NCBI RefSeq assembly: GCF_036288925.1
Contig: NZ_CP127167.1
Span: forward strand, 1,984,001-2,048,000
Reading direction: 5' to 3'
Source: Haemophilus parainfluenzae
Lineage (GTDB): Bacteria; Pseudomonadota; Gammaproteobacteria; Enterobacterales; Pasteurellaceae
DNA: 64,000 nt
The translations under genes and the position numbers were made by a program. A model generated the notes under the pieces. It did no database searches. It worked only from the letters and a program-made list of their open reading frames with translations, and had not been told where the DNA came from. Shown here one piece after another: positions 44,691 to 55,872 of this stretch. Positions within the stretch are counted from its first letter, which is position 1. Each line of letters starts with the position of its first letter.

Positions 44691-46121
44691 TTAATCTTTC
44701 AGCGCTTTGATTTTCTCAATCACGTTTGTAGTTGAACAGCCATTTTCGAAATTCAATACACGAACATCACCGCCGTTCGCCCACACTTCTTTACTGCCTG
44801 CAATCTCTTCTGGTTTGTAATCGCCGCCTTTTACCAATAAATCCGGTAAAATCTCACCGATTAAACGTTGTGGTGTATCTTCATCAAAAGAGACTACCCA
44901 ATCCACTGAAGCTAAACCAGCCAATACTGCCATACGAGCATTCAGATTGTTAATTGGACGACTTTCACCTTTTAAGCGTTTGACTGAATCATCCGTATTC
45001 ACGGCAACAATTAAGCGATCGCCAAGTTTGCGAGCATTTTCTAAATAAGACACATGACCTGGATGAAGAATATCAAAACAACCGTTTGTCATCACAATTT
45101 TCTCACCGCGCGCTTTAGCATGAGATACTGCAGTTTTTAATTGGCTTTCTGACATAATACCGAAGCCTGTTTCAGAACGTCCATGGATTGCATTCTCTAA
45201 TTCCACAGTAGAAACCGTTGATGTACCCAATTTACCAACCACAATACCTGCCGCCACATTGGCTAAGTAGCAAGATTCTTCAAAAGAAAGACCGTCTGCA
45301 AGTGCGGTTGCTAAGACACTGATTACGGTATCGCCCGCCCCCGTTACATCAAACACTTCTTTTGCAACGGTTGGTAAATGGAACGGTTCTTGATTTGGAC
45401 GAAGTAATGTCATGCCTTTTTCAGAGCGCGTCACTAAAAGTGCGGTCAATTCGATGTCTGAAATTAATTTTAAACCTTTCTCAATGATCTCTTCTTCAGA
45501 ATCACACTTACCTACCACCGCTTCAAACTCTGACATATTTGGTGTCAGTAAAGTCGCACCACGATAACGCTCAAAATCTGTACCTTTTGGATCGATTAAC
45601 ACGGGTACGTTTGCTTTACGTGCAATTTGGATCATCTTTTGCACATCTTTTAATGTACCTTTACCGTAATCAGAAAGCACTAGCGCACCAAAGTTTTTCA
45701 CTTCCGTTTCTAATTTCGCAAGCAACTCATTACATTCCACGTTTTGGAAATCTTCTTCAAAGTCCAAGCGTAGTAATTGTTGATGACGAGACAAAATACG
45801 TAATTTCGTAATGGTTGGGTGAGTATCCAATGCCACAAAATTACAATCAATTTTTTGATGTTGTAATAAATTGGTTAAGGCTGCACCTGTTTCATCTTGA
45901 CCAATTAATCCCAAAATTTGCACAGGTACATTAAGAGAAGCAATATTCATTGCCACGTTTGCTGCACCACCTGCACGCTCTTCATTATCTTGTACACGAA
46001 CCACAGGAACTGGTGCTTCCGGTGAAATACGATTAGTCGCACCAAACCAGTAACGGTCAAGCATCACATCGCCTAACACTAATACTTTCGCTTGATTAAA
46101 ATTGGCAGAATATTGAGCCAT
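44691..46121 (-). CDS. hldE: Bifunctional heptose 7-phosphate kinase / heptose 1-phosphate adenylyltransferase
   Basis: Makes ADP-heptose for the LPS inner core. N-terminal ribokinase domain (about 1-318) with [11 protein letters not shown] and the catalytic [11 protein letters not shown] near 265. C-terminal nucleotidyltransferase domain (about 345-476) with [20 protein letters not shown] near 347 and the HxGH motif. 476 residues, full length. Single gene, divergent from the lpxL-type acyltransferase gene that also serves LPS. Confidence 0.97.
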   Translation of the reverse strand: MAQYSANFNQAKVLVLGDVMLDRYWFGATNRISPEAPVPVVRVQDNEERAGGAANVAMNIASLNVPVQILGLIGQDETGAALTNLLQHQKIDCNFVALDTHPTITKLRILSRHQQLLRLDFEEDFQNVECNELLAKLETEVKNFGALVLSDYGKGTLKDVQKMIQIARKANVPVLIDPKGTDFERYRGATLLTPNMSEFEAVVGKCDSEEEIIEKGLKLISDIELTALLVTRSEKGMTLLRPNQEPFHLPTVAKEVFDVTGAGDTVISVLATALADGLSFEESCYLANVAAGIVVGKLGTSTVSTVELENAIHGRSETGFGIMSESQLKTAVSHAKARGEKIVMTNGCFDILHPGHVSYLENARKLGDRLIVAVNTDDSVKRLKGESRPINNLNARMAVLAGLASVDWVVSFDEDTPQRLIGEILPDLLVKGGDYKPEEIAGSKEVWANGGDVRVLNFENGCSTTNVIEKIKALKD

Positions 46122-46218
46122 TTTGAAATCTCTCTGTTGGAATAATAAAAATTTGGTGCAATTTTACCACAACTCAAATTTGCGATAAACTACACGTCGA
46201 ACTAACCAGAAAAGAATT

Positions 46219-47154
46219 ATGAAAAACGAAAAACTCCCTCAATTTCAACCGCACTTTCTTGCCCCTAAATACTGGGGCTTTTGGCTTGGTGTGGCGATTT
46301 GGCGAAGCCTTTTGTTACTTCCCTATCCAATTTTACGTCACATCGGCAATGGCTTAGGCTGGCTTTTCTCAAAATTAAAAGTAGGAAAACGCCGTGCTGC
46401 AATTGCTCGCCGAAATCTTGAGCTCTGCTTCCCAGAAATGCCCGAACAAGAGCGTGAAGCCATTTTGCAAGAAAACTTGCGTGCCGTTGGGATGGCGATT
46501 ATTGAAACCGGTATGGCGTGGTTTTGGTCTGATGCGCGCATTAAAAAATGGTCAAAAATTGAAGGCTTAAATTATTTAAAAGAAAATGCCCAAGACGGCA
46601 TTATCTTTGTGGGTGTTCATTTCCTCACTCTTGAGTTAGGCGCACGTATTGTGGGCTTACATCATCCTGGCGTAGGCGTTTACCGTCCAAATGACAATCC
46701 TGTATTGGATTGGCTACAAATCAAAGGTCGCTTACGTTCAAATAAAGATATGCTAAACCGAAAAGATCTGCGTGGTATGCTCAAAGCCTTACGCAAAGGT
46801 GAAACCATTTGGTATGCCCCTGATCATGACTACGGCAGAAAAAATGCGGTATTTGTGCCTTTCTTTGCCGTACAAGAAGCGGCAACCACGACGGGCAGTT
46901 ACTATCTACTTAAATCCGCACCAAATTGCAAAGTCGTGCCTTTTGCCCCATTACGTAATAAAGATGGTTCAGGCTATACGGTCAGCATTTCGCCACCAGT
47001 GGATTTTTCTGATCTTTCAGATGAAACGGCGATCGCTGCACGAATGAATAAAGTCGTGGAAAAAGAAATCTTAAAAGGTGTGGAACAATACATGTGGCTA
47101 CATCGCCGATTTAAAACACGCCCAACGGAAGATGAACCGAGTTTGTATTCATAA
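46219..47154 (+). CDS. lpxL: Lipid A acyltransferase LpxL/HtrB
   Basis: Adds a secondary acyl chain to Kdo2-lipid IVA at the inner membrane. N-terminal membrane anchor (about 20-42), catalytic HX4E in GVHFLTLELG near residue 135, and the PDHDYG motif near 198. 311 residues. I choose LpxL rather than LpxM because of the HFLTLE motif and the hldE neighbour, as in H. influenzae where the gene is called htrB. The first codons include an uptake signal (AACCGCACTTT). Confidence 0.93.
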   Translation: MKNEKLPQFQPHFLAPKYWGFWLGVAIWRSLLLLPYPILRHIGNGLGWLFSKLKVGKRRAAIARRNLELCFPEMPEQEREAILQENLRAVGMAIIETGMAWFWSDARIKKWSKIEGLNYLKENAQDGIIFVGVHFLTLELGARIVGLHHPGVGVYRPNDNPVLDWLQIKGRLRSNKDMLNRKDLRGMLKALRKGETIWYAPDHDYGRKNAVFVPFFAVQEAATTTGSYYLLKSAPNCKVVPFAPLRNKDGSGYTVSISPPVDFSDLSDETAIAARMNKVVEKEILKGVEQYMWLHRRFKTRPTEDEPSLYS

Positions 47155-47202
47155 GTGCGGTTGATTTTTCATTTGTTTTTGAATGCTAAAACGACATATC
47201 GA

Positions 47203-47234
47203 AAAATAAGGAAAATTTTCCTTATTTTTTTCTT
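47203..47234 (+). terminator. Terminator after lpxL
   Basis: AAAAATAAGGAAAA / TTTTCCTTATTTTT, a perfect dyad with T run; lies just upstream of the promoter of the candidate sRNA. Confidence 0.8.
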
Positions 47235-47260
47235 GATTTTTATATAATTAAATATATAAT
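47233..47260 (+). promoter_or_regulatory. Promoter of candidate sRNA/leader
   Basis: TTGATT (47233-47238), 16 bp, perfect TATAAT (47255-47260); start near 47267. Confidence 0.65.
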
Positions 47261-47266
47261 GAACCT

Positions 47267-47352
47267 CGTTTTAGATAGTAAACTTGTGTTATGACAAACA
47301 CACTACTGGCTAGTGCATTCCCCCCACTCCTTTTGCACTAGCCATTTTTTTT
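47267..47352 (+). ncRNA. Candidate small RNA or attenuated leader with anti-SD loop
   Basis: About 86 nt from a good promoter to a strong terminator: stem GGCTAGTGCA/TGCACTAGCC (47308-47317 and 47334-47343) followed by T8. The 16-base loop, TTCCCCCCACTCCTTT, is C-rich and resembles the 3' end of 16S rRNA, so it can pair with ribosome-binding sites. A 16-codon frame (ATG 47291 to TAG 47339, MTNTLLASAFPPLLLH) runs through the hairpin, but has no good ribosome site. It could be a free sRNA or the attenuator of the nif3-like gene 45 bases downstream. Confidence 0.55.
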
Positions 47353-47397
47353 GAAATCTCTTACCATATCTCACCCTTTTCTTTTTTCTTAGAAATC

Positions 47398-48153
47398 ATG
47401 AACAACCTAGAACTTGAACGTTTACTAAACGAAAAACTTAGCACAGACAGAATTAACGATTATGCGCCTAACGGTTTGCAAGTAGAAGGCAAAGCGGAGA
47501 TCAAAAAGATCATCACGGGCGTCACCGCAAGCCAAGCTTTGATTGATTATGCCGTTGCACAACAAGCTGATGCAGTACTTGTCCACCATGGCTATTTTTG
47601 GAAAAGTGAAAATCCTTGTATTCGCGGCATGAAAGGCAAACGTATCAAAACCTTGCTTGTGAATGACATCAATTTATATGGCTACCATTTACCCTTAGAT
47701 GTTCACCCTGAATTAGGCAACAACGCAAAACTTGCTCAGTTATTAGGGATTAGCGATCTTCAACCTTTAGAAAATAGCTCAACCAGTATTCCTGTTTGGG
47801 GAACGTTAAAAGATCCCATTACCGCTGAAGAATTTGCGCAACGTATTGAGCAAGCACTTCACCGTAAACCATTAATTTGCACCGAAAATGGACCGCACTT
47901 AATCCGTAAAATTGGCATTTGTACTGGTGGTGGACAAGGCTATATTGATTTAGCCGCAGCACAAGGTTGTGATGCTTTTATTACCGGTGAGGTTTCGGAG
48001 CAAACCATTCACTCTGCTCGTGAGCAAGGTATTCATTTCTTTGCGGCGGGTCACCATGCTACTGAACGCTATGGCATTAAAGCATTAGGTGAATGGCTAG
48101 CGGCTGAATATGGCTTGGATGTAGAATTTAAAGATATTGATAATCCGGCCTAA
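47398..48153 (+). CDS. Nif3-like dinuclear metal-centre protein (YbgI family)
   Basis: 251 residues. NIF3/DUF34 family, forming hexamers with a two-metal site; a GTP cyclohydrolase 1 type 2-like role has been suggested, but function is unsettled. Metal ligands appear as HHGYFWK near residue 63 and GHHATERYG near 219, with E223. The start has no evident ribosome site, which may mean leaderless-like or structured initiation, and an attenuator-like hairpin lies 45 bases upstream. Confidence 0.93.
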   Translation: MNNLELERLLNEKLSTDRINDYAPNGLQVEGKAEIKKIITGVTASQALIDYAVAQQADAVLVHHGYFWKSENPCIRGMKGKRIKTLLVNDINLYGYHLPLDVHPELGNNAKLAQLLGISDLQPLENSSTSIPVWGTLKDPITAEEFAQRIEQALHRKPLICTENGPHLIRKIGICTGGGQGYIDLAAAQGCDAFITGEVSEQTIHSAREQGIHFFAAGHHATERYGIKALGEWLAAEYGLDVEFKDIDNPA

Positions 48154-48238
48154 CTGGTACAAAGTGTGATTAATTGCCGAAAGCACACAAAACAAGTATA
48201 ATCTCGTCGATTTTTTTAACTCAAACATAGGAAAAAAT

Positions 48239-49027
48239 ATGGGTTTCTTAACTGGTAAACGTATTTTAGTGACAGGTCTTGCAAGCAACCGTTCTATTGC
48301 TTACGGGATCGCAAAAGCAATGAAAGAACAAGGCGCTGAACTTGCTTTCACTTATTTAAACGATAAATTACAACCACGCGTAGAAGAATTTGCAAAAGAA
48401 TTTGGTTCTGACATCGTATTACCTTTAGACGTAGCGACCGATGAAAGCATCCAAAACTGCTTTGCTGAATTAAGCAAACGTTGGGAAAAATTTGATGGTT
48501 TTGTACACGCTATTGCATTCGCACCAGGCGATCAATTAGATGGTGATTACGTAAACGCCGCAACTCGTGAAGGCTACCGTATCGCTCACGACATCAGTGC
48601 ATTCAGTTTTGTTGCAATGGCACAAGCGGCTCGTCCTTACTTAAATCCAAATGCAGCGTTGTTAACGCTTTCTTACTTAGGGGCAGAACGTGCAATTCCT
48701 AACTACAACGTGATGTGTTTAGCAAAAGCATCTCTTGAAGCGGCAACTCGCGTAATGGCAGCGGATTTAGGTAAAGAAGGTATTCGTGTGAATGCGATCT
48801 CTGCTGGTCCAATCCGCACTTTAGCGGCATCAGGCATTAAAAACTTCAAGAAAATGCTTTCTACCTTTGAGAAAACCGCAGCATTACGCCGCACTGTCAC
48901 TATCGAAGATGTGGGCAACTCAGCCGCATTCTTATGTTCTGATTTAGCATCGGGTATTACCGGTGAAATCGTTCACGTTGATGCAGGTTTCAGCATCACT
49001 GCAATGGGCGAATTAGGCGAAGAATAA
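48239..49027 (+). CDS. fabI: Enoyl-[acyl-carrier-protein] reductase (NADH)
   Basis: Last reduction of each fatty-acid elongation cycle; the target of triclosan. SDR fold with the divergent [11 protein letters not shown] cofactor loop (residues 13-23), the catalytic Y-X6-K as YNVMCLAK near 156-163, and [13 protein letters not shown] near 189-201. 262 residues, complete. It is followed by rnb in the same direction, as in H. influenzae. Confidence 0.97.
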   Translation: MGFLTGKRILVTGLASNRSIAYGIAKAMKEQGAELAFTYLNDKLQPRVEEFAKEFGSDIVLPLDVATDESIQNCFAELSKRWEKFDGFVHAIAFAPGDQLDGDYVNAATREGYRIAHDISAFSFVAMAQAARPYLNPNAALLTLSYLGAERAIPNYNVMCLAKASLEAATRVMAADLGKEGIRVNAISAGPIRTLAASGIKNFKKMLSTFEKTAALRRTVTIEDVGNSAAFLCSDLASGITGEIVHVDAGFSITAMGELGEE

Positions 49028-49093
49028 TTTTTCGTACAGTCTATTTTTAGGCAGGCTTTTCAGTCTGCCTTTTCTCTCTTTTTAAATATAACT

Positions 49094-51073
49094 ATGTTCC
49101 AAGATAATCCATTACTCGCACAACTTAAGCAACAAATCCACGATAGCAAAGAACACGTTGAAGGCGTGGTAAAAAGTACTGATAAAGCTTATGGTTTTTT
49201 AGAGTGCGATAAAAAAAGCTACTTTATTGCCCCACCCGCAATGAAAAAAGTGATGCACGGTGACAAAATCAAAGCCACCATTGAAAAACAAGGCGATAAA
49301 GAGCAAGCTGAACCTGAAGAATTAATTGAGCCAATGCTCACGCGCTTTATTGCCAAAGTGCGGTTCAATAAAGACAAGAAATTGCAAGTTTTGGTTGATC
49401 ACCCAAGTATCAACCAACCCATTGGTGCACAACAAGCTAAATCCGTCAAAGAAGAATTACAAGAAGGCGACTGGGTCGTAGCAAATTTAAAAACGCACCC
49501 ATTACGTGATGATCGCTTTTTCTATGCCACTATCAATCAATTTATCTGCCGTGCTGATGATGAATTAGCCCCTTGGTGGGTGACATTGGCACGTCATGAG
49601 CAATCTCGTCATCCTGTGCAAGGTGCCGAAAGCTATGAGATGTTAGATCAACAAACTCGCGAAGATCTGACCGCACTTCATTTTGTCACTATTGACTCTG
49701 AAAGCACGCAGGATATGGACGATGCGCTTTACATTGAACCTATCGAACAAAATGGTACGCAAACCGGCTGGCGATTAGTCGTTGCTATTGCGGATCCAAC
49801 AGCTTACATTGCATTAGATTCACAAATTGAAAAAGATGCGAAACAGCGTTGTTTTACCAATTATTTACCTGGCTTTAACATTCCTATGTTGCCGCGTGAA
49901 TTGTCTGATGACTTATGCTCATTAATGGCAAATGAAACTCGCCCTGCATTAGTGTGTTATATCGAAACGGATCTTGCCGGCAACATCACGGCTAAACCGC
50001 ATTTTGTGTCAGCTTATGTACAATCTAAAGCAAAATTAGTCTATAACAAGATCTCAGATTATTTAGAACAAGTACCGGATGCATGGCAACCGGAAACACC
50101 AGAAATTGCACAGCAAATTGATTGGTTACATCAATTTACTAAAGCACGTATTCAATGGCGTAAAACGCATTCTCTTTTATTTAAAGAAAAACCGGATTAC
50201 TCCTTTATTCTCGCTGAAAATGGCAAAGTGAAAGAAATTAAAGCGGAATATCGTCGTATTGCAAATCAAATCGTAGAAGAATCCATGATCATCGCCAATA
50301 TCTGTGCTGCACAATTCTTAGCTGAACAAGCACAAACCGGTATTTTTAATACACACTCGGGGTTTGATAAGAAATTCTTAGAAAACGCGCATAATTTCTT
50401 AATGGCAAATTTAGCTAATGAAGAAAATCAAGCTGAGCTTGCTGAGCGTTATTCTGTGGAAAATTTGGCAACCTTAAAAGGTTATTGCCAAATGCGTCAT
50501 GATATTGAACCCATTGAAGGTGACTATTTAGAATTCCGTTTACGTCGTTATTTAACCTTTGCGGAGTTTAAATCGGAACTCGCTCCACATTTTGGGCTTG
50601 GATTAGAAGGTTATGCGACCTGGACATCGCCTATCCGTAAATATTCCGATATGGTGAACCATCGTTTAATTAAAGCCGTACTCACACAGCAAGCTTGTGA
50701 AAAACCACAAGATGAAGTCCTTGCTCGCTTACAAGAAGCCCGTCGCCAAAATCGCTTGGTTGAGCGTGATATCGCAGACTGGTTATATTGTCGCTATCTT
50801 GCTGACAAAGTCGCTGAAAATACTGGATTTGATGCAGAAGTGCAAGATGTAATGCGTGGCGGTTTACGTGTTCAATTATTGGAAAATGGTGCATCAATGT
50901 TCGTACCGGCCTCTACACTGCACCCGAATAAAGCTGAAATGCAAGTGAACACTGATGAATTGGCCTTGTATATTCAAGGAGAACGTCGCTACAAAATCGG
51001 CGATTTAGTGAAAGTGAAACTCACCGAAGTGCGAGAGGAAACTCGTAGCATTGTAGGAAATATTATGATGTAG
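49094..51073 (+). CDS. rnb: Exoribonuclease II
   Basis: Processive 3'-to-5' exoribonuclease. Two N-terminal cold-shock-like domains (1-170), the RNB catalytic domain with the aspartates in DSESTQDMDDALYIE near 201-210, and a C-terminal S1 domain (about 570-655). 659 residues fits RNase II rather than the longer RNase R. Contains an uptake signal near 49670. A hairpin 10 bases after the stop is the likely terminator and is related to the left end of the IS. Confidence 0.95.
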   Translation: MFQDNPLLAQLKQQIHDSKEHVEGVVKSTDKAYGFLECDKKSYFIAPPAMKKVMHGDKIKATIEKQGDKEQAEPEELIEPMLTRFIAKVRFNKDKKLQVLVDHPSINQPIGAQQAKSVKEELQEGDWVVANLKTHPLRDDRFFYATINQFICRADDELAPWWVTLARHEQSRHPVQGAESYEMLDQQTREDLTALHFVTIDSESTQDMDDALYIEPIEQNGTQTGWRLVVAIADPTAYIALDSQIEKDAKQRCFTNYLPGFNIPMLPRELSDDLCSLMANETRPALVCYIETDLAGNITAKPHFVSAYVQSKAKLVYNKISDYLEQVPDAWQPETPEIAQQIDWLHQFTKARIQWRKTHSLLFKEKPDYSFILAENGKVKEIKAEYRRIANQIVEESMIIANICAAQFLAEQAQTGIFNTHSGFDKKFLENAHNFLMANLANEENQAELAERYSVENLATLKGYCQMRHDIEPIEGDYLEFRLRRYLTFAEFKSELAPHFGLGLEGYATWTSPIRKYSDMVNHRLIKAVLTQQACEKPQDEVLARLQEARRQNRLVERDIADWLYCRYLADKVAENTGFDAEVQDVMRGGLRVQLLENGASMFVPASTLHPNKAEMQVNTDELALYIQGERRYKIGDLVKVKLTEVREETRSIVGNIMM

Positions 51074-51082
51074 GCATATAAA

Positions 51083-51131
51083 ATTTGCACCTCAATTATT
51101 GGCTGTTTAGTCCAACTTTTGGGGTGCAAAT
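51083..51131 (+). repeat. IS-left-end-like hairpin acting as rnb terminator
   Basis: ATTTGCACC (51083-51091) pairs with GGTGCAAAT (51123-51131), followed by AATTTTTT. Read on the minus strand this 49-base unit matches the left end of the IS at 24.8 kb (GCACCCCAAAAGTTGGACT is shared), where the arms are ATCTGCACC/GGTGCAGAT. The changed base pair is changed in both arms. No transposase or right end is present here. Confidence 0.7.
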
Positions 51132-51159
51132 AATTTTTTAACCGTACTTTTTATTTAAA

Positions 51160-52104
51160 TTACTTTAACCAAAATTGTCCTTTGAAAATTTTTCCTAGTG
51201 TTATCAGTACTAAACCACTCATCATCAGGTTAGCGAAGATAAATGCACCATTTGCCAAGCCGCTCAGTACATTATGATGAACGAAAAAAACGGCCCCATT
51301 TGCTAAAGAAGCTAATCCGAATGAAAAAGCCCAGAAGCCAATATTTAGCCCTTTTTCACTAATCCAAGGGAACAGGCGAATTAAAAAGAACATTTGTAAA
51401 AAACCGTATCCCCATAAGAACTTAACGAAAAGATCGATCTCTCCCCCATTAAGCGATAAGTAAGCCGACGATCCCACGAATGCCGGCGCTAAAATGATCC
51501 CCATGGTTGGACGAAATTGTGGTTCAATTTGCAACACGCGTAAGCGCTGGAATAACACCGGTTCATAAATAATCCAAGCAATCATCCCTGCACCTAAGAA
51601 CAAATAGCCTAAATCGTGATAACCTAACAAGGCCAATGATGATGCACTGGTGAAATTAGTTGCTACAGAAGGCAAATAAAAAGGTGGCAATGTCGATTTC
51701 TGCTCAAACGTGCCATCTTTCCATAACGCACTAATACGCACGGAAGCAAACAATAATTGCCCAATTGTCCCAATCCAAATTAATCCCTCACCAATGAGAG
51801 GAAGCCAACGATACAGAATATCCCCGCTTAACATCGTTGTAATCGGTATTAAGGCAAGAAAAGAAAAACGTATCGGACAGCAATATTCATCGCGTACTTC
51901 GTGAGAGAAATAAATCATTTTATAAATATAAAGCAAGACGAAAAGTGCCCATACTGAAACAGACGTTACGCCAATAATATCACTCACATTCCGAGAAAAA
52001 GAGAGCGTATCGCCCATATGTAGCCAAGCTAAAGACAAGGCACCTAAACCTAATGGAATCGCAAAATACCCTGTTGGTAATGGAAATGGTCGTTTATCAG
52101 TCAT
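51160..52104 (-). CDS. tehA: TehA-type anion channel / tellurite resistance protein
   Basis: Inner-membrane SLAC1/TDT family protein with ten helices in 314 residues. The family residues are seen as LPTGYFAIPLGLGALSLAW near 9-27 and ANFTSASSLALLGYH near 155. H. influenzae TehA, the structural model of the plant SLAC1 channel, has the same opening PFPLPTGYF. Its physiological substrate is unclear; tellurite resistance is seen when it is overproduced. No tehB is next to it. Single gene. Confidence 0.94.
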   Translation of the reverse strand: MTDKRPFPLPTGYFAIPLGLGALSLAWLHMGDTLSFSRNVSDIIGVTSVSVWALFVLLYIYKMIYFSHEVRDEYCCPIRFSFLALIPITTMLSGDILYRWLPLIGEGLIWIGTIGQLLFASVRISALWKDGTFEQKSTLPPFYLPSVATNFTSASSLALLGYHDLGYLFLGAGMIAWIIYEPVLFQRLRVLQIEPQFRPTMGIILAPAFVGSSAYLSLNGGEIDLFVKFLWGYGFLQMFFLIRLFPWISEKGLNIGFWAFSFGLASLANGAVFFVHHNVLSGLANGAFIFANLMMSGLVLITLGKIFKGQFWLK

Positions 52105-52216
52105 TATTATTCTCCTAAAAATTGATACCTTACAAGATTATCTCTAAATGCATGAATATTGATGTGGATTTATCTCAAAGACTAGAATAAAAATCTCATT
52201 TCTCTAGATGAAAGAA

Positions 52217-52238
52217 AGGGCTAATAAACATTAGCCCT
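52217..52238 (-). terminator. Weak hairpin after serS
   Basis: AGGGCTAAT/ATTAGCCCT with a 4-base loop, 24 bases beyond the serS stop; the following U run is broken by C. Confidence 0.5.
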
Positions 52239-52261
52239 AAATTGAATTTATGTATTTTGGA

Positions 52262-53560
<1,299 letters not shown>

Positions 53561-53789
53561 CTATTTTTCATTATGAAACAGATGCCTTTATTCTAGCGTG
53601 CTTTGAGCAAATAAACCAGTTAAAAGCCTGATTTTTCTTTTATTAACCTCTTCAAAAACATCCAATTTTATGACCGCACTTTGCCATGATTTAATTTTGT
53701 GATCTCTGTCAAATTCTGAGAATGAGACACTAGAAACAGCAAAAAAAAGTTCTATAATGAAAATGAACGTTAACCAAGAGGAGTAACCT

Positions 53790-54008
53790 ATGTTTCCTGA
53801 ATTTCGCGATTTAATCACTAAGCTTAAAAACAAAGATGCTTATTTCGATCGCTTGTTTGAAAAGCACAATGCATTAGACCAAGAGATCAAAAATAAGATT
53901 GATAACATAGAACTCGCTACTCATACGGAAATTGAGAACTTGAAAAAAGAAAAATTACGGATTAAAGACGAGCTCTATCAATACTTGAAAAAGAAAGCAG
54001 CTGAGTAA
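53790..54008 (+). CDS. YdcH/DUF465 small coiled-coil protein
   Basis: 72 residues, almost entirely a charged helix pair with the family pattern FRDLITKLKNKDAYFDRLFE, HNALDQEI and LKKEKLRIKDELYQYLKK. Function unknown in the family; related to Slx/YdcH-type proteins. Strong ribosome site AAGAGGAG and a good -10 (TATAAT at about 53753) upstream. Confidence 0.9.
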   Translation: MFPEFRDLITKLKNKDAYFDRLFEKHNALDQEIKNKIDNIELATHTEIENLKKEKLRIKDELYQYLKKKAAE

Positions 54009-54027
54009 TTTGGTTTAATGTGAAGAC

Positions 54028-54057
54028 AAAGTGCGGTGAAATTTACCGCACTTTTTT
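54028..54057. terminator. Inverted uptake-signal terminator
   Basis: AAAGTGCGGTGAAA / TTTACCGCACTTT overlapping dyad, between the ydcH-like gene and the converging DMT transporter. Confidence 0.85.
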
Positions 54058-54060
54058 GTT

Positions 54061-54939
54061 TTAAGCGGTTTTGTTTTTTTGAGAGCCCAGATAAATCGCC
54101 ACTAATGTCAGCACTGCCCCCGCCCATTGCCAATGATTGATGGGCTTATCCAAGCCAAAATAATCAATCACAAGCGCCACCACCGGCTCAGAAAGAAGCA
54201 ATAAACCGGTTAAACCTAACGACAAATAAGGAATGGTATAAGCAATCATGCCCCAGGCGACACATTGCATCACTGCACCATAAATGAAGACTAATCCCCA
54301 ATCGGTGAAGGTGGTTGGATAAAGATTATCAGAATTAAAAATCAACGAAGGAACAATTAAAACAAGCGCACCACTTAAACTCAAAATAAACATTAACGAA
54401 AATAAAGCGGTGGGTTCTTCTTCGTGTACTTTTTTAATCATAATCATTGAAGTGGCAAGCATGCCTGCAGAAATGAGCCCAATGATAATGCCGTACATCC
54501 CCTCAAAATTATGTTGTAACTCTTCCCCTGAGATTAAGACAACACCCGCAACCGCTAGAAAAAGGCTTAACATTTGTAATTTCGTTTGGCGTTCACCAAA
54601 GAAAAGATAGCCAATTGCTGCCAAAAAGAAAATCTGCAAGCTATTCAGCAACGTTGAAATACCCGGCCCTACCGCATATACACTTTCATGCCAAAAGGAT
54701 AAATCAAAGGCTAAAAAGATGCCGGCTAATACAGCATACATCATCGCTTTACGGCTTTTCGGGAAACGCTGTCTTTTTAATTTCATTAAGAACCAGAAAA
54801 TAAAAGAGGCAATAAGTAAACGCCAAAATGCAATGGCATAACCACCCACTGGCACAAACTTAACAATTAGGCTTCCTAAACCGAATAGCACGCAGCCCAC
54901 GACTAACATCGGGGCGGCGTAAGATTTTATTTTATCCAT
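54061..54939 (-). CDS. DMT-superfamily (EamA) transporter
   Basis: 292 residues with ten predicted helices and two EamA repeats (for example GLGSLIVKFVPVGGYAIAFWR near 20-40 and LSLGLTGLLLLSEPVVALVI near 243-262). Members export amino acids, nucleobases or other metabolites; the substrate here is unknown. It overlaps the next upstream gene by one base, so the two membrane proteins are co-translated. Confidence 0.88.
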   Translation of the reverse strand: MDKIKSYAAPMLVVGCVLFGLGSLIVKFVPVGGYAIAFWRLLIASFIFWFLMKLKRQRFPKSRKAMMYAVLAGIFLAFDLSFWHESVYAVGPGISTLLNSLQIFFLAAIGYLFFGERQTKLQMLSLFLAVAGVVLISGEELQHNFEGMYGIIIGLISAGMLATSMIMIKKVHEEEPTALFSLMFILSLSGALVLIVPSLIFNSDNLYPTTFTDWGLVFIYGAVMQCVAWGMIAYTIPYLSLGLTGLLLLSEPVVALVIDYFGLDKPINHWQWAGAVLTLVAIYLGSQKNKTA

Positions 54940-55739
54940 TAAATGAACATTGCCCAGACAGCCAAACTCGCTACCATAAAGAACAAAATGAGTAAGCTGT
55001 TATAACTAAGTTTCCATTTATTAACACTGTGCAAAAGCAATACCCCTGCTATTACTAAGTGAAGAACAAAATAAATACCGTATGCGAAAACACCATCAAA
55101 ACTGACCGCACTTACACCTTGATAAACAATAAAGATCAGTACTGCCAACGCATTCAGTGCAAGCAGTAAAATCATCAATAATGGCAGTAACGCAATGAAA
55201 CCTTGCAGACGATTACGAGAAACAGACAAGCATAAATTCGCCAATAATACCCCCATCACCGCTTGCGCCAATGGATTATATTGCACGAAATTTGGTGTTG
55301 GATTGCCAAAGAAAATCATCAAATACGCAATCACACCCAATCCACTCACCAACGATGCCATTAAGAGAAAACCACGGCGAGCGACTTCATCCTTAGGTTG
55401 TTTCCATACTGCATATACAGCAGATAATCCACATAAACTGACAATATCAGTCATCACATAATGATGTGGGGAGGCTAAGCTCATTCCAAGCCAAACTAAC
55501 CAATAAAGTGCAAAACAGACATTTGCTTTGATTAAACGTCCACGTTGTCCTGGACAAATTTCGCCTTTAATAAAGGCGACCAAACAAAGTAGCTGAGCAA
55601 TCAGCACACCAAAGGCTAAATGAGGAATCAGTTTTTCAACAGATTGCAAAGACTCTGCAAAAAATTCAATAATTAATAGCAACCCAATTGGCAAGAGAGC
55701 AAGAAATGCGGCTAAGGGTTTGGATTGTTCTTCTGACAT
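54939..55739 (-). CDS. Polytopic membrane protein, unknown function (266 aa)
   Basis: Eight or so hydrophobic segments without a recognised domain (for example LAAFLALLPIGLLLIIEFF near 9-27 and LVIAGVLLLHSVNKW near 228-242). It starts with acidic MSEEQSK and ends in a hydrophobic helix. First gene of a two-gene unit with the EamA transporter. An uptake signal (TGACCGCACTTA) lies inside near 55105. No function can be assigned. Confidence 0.75.
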   Translation of the reverse strand: MSEEQSKPLAAFLALLPIGLLLIIEFFAESLQSVEKLIPHLAFGVLIAQLLCLVAFIKGEICPGQRGRLIKANVCFALYWLVWLGMSLASPHHYVMTDIVSLCGLSAVYAVWKQPKDEVARRGFLLMASLVSGLGVIAYLMIFFGNPTPNFVQYNPLAQAVMGVLLANLCLSVSRNRLQGFIALLPLLMILLLALNALAVLIFIVYQGVSAVSFDGVFAYGIYFVLHLVIAGVLLLHSVNKWKLSYNSLLILFFMVASLAVWAMFI

Positions 55740-55872
55740 AAGATTCTCGATTAGAAAAAGAAAGCGGCATTATGCCAAAATTTACGGCTTTTTTTAATGG
55801 CTTTCGTGCATTTTGACTCATTCCCTTTTAAAATAAGCAAAATTATAACCGCACTTTAGGAACCACAAAAAA

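Noticed and set aside
48164..48188. TGTGA followed by CACACA upstream of fabI as a CRP site
   Set aside because: The half-sites are too far apart and not in the right phase.
53588..53833. 81-codon minus-strand frame upstream of serS
   Set aside because: It overlaps the promoter and start of the ydcH-like gene and lacks a ribosome site.
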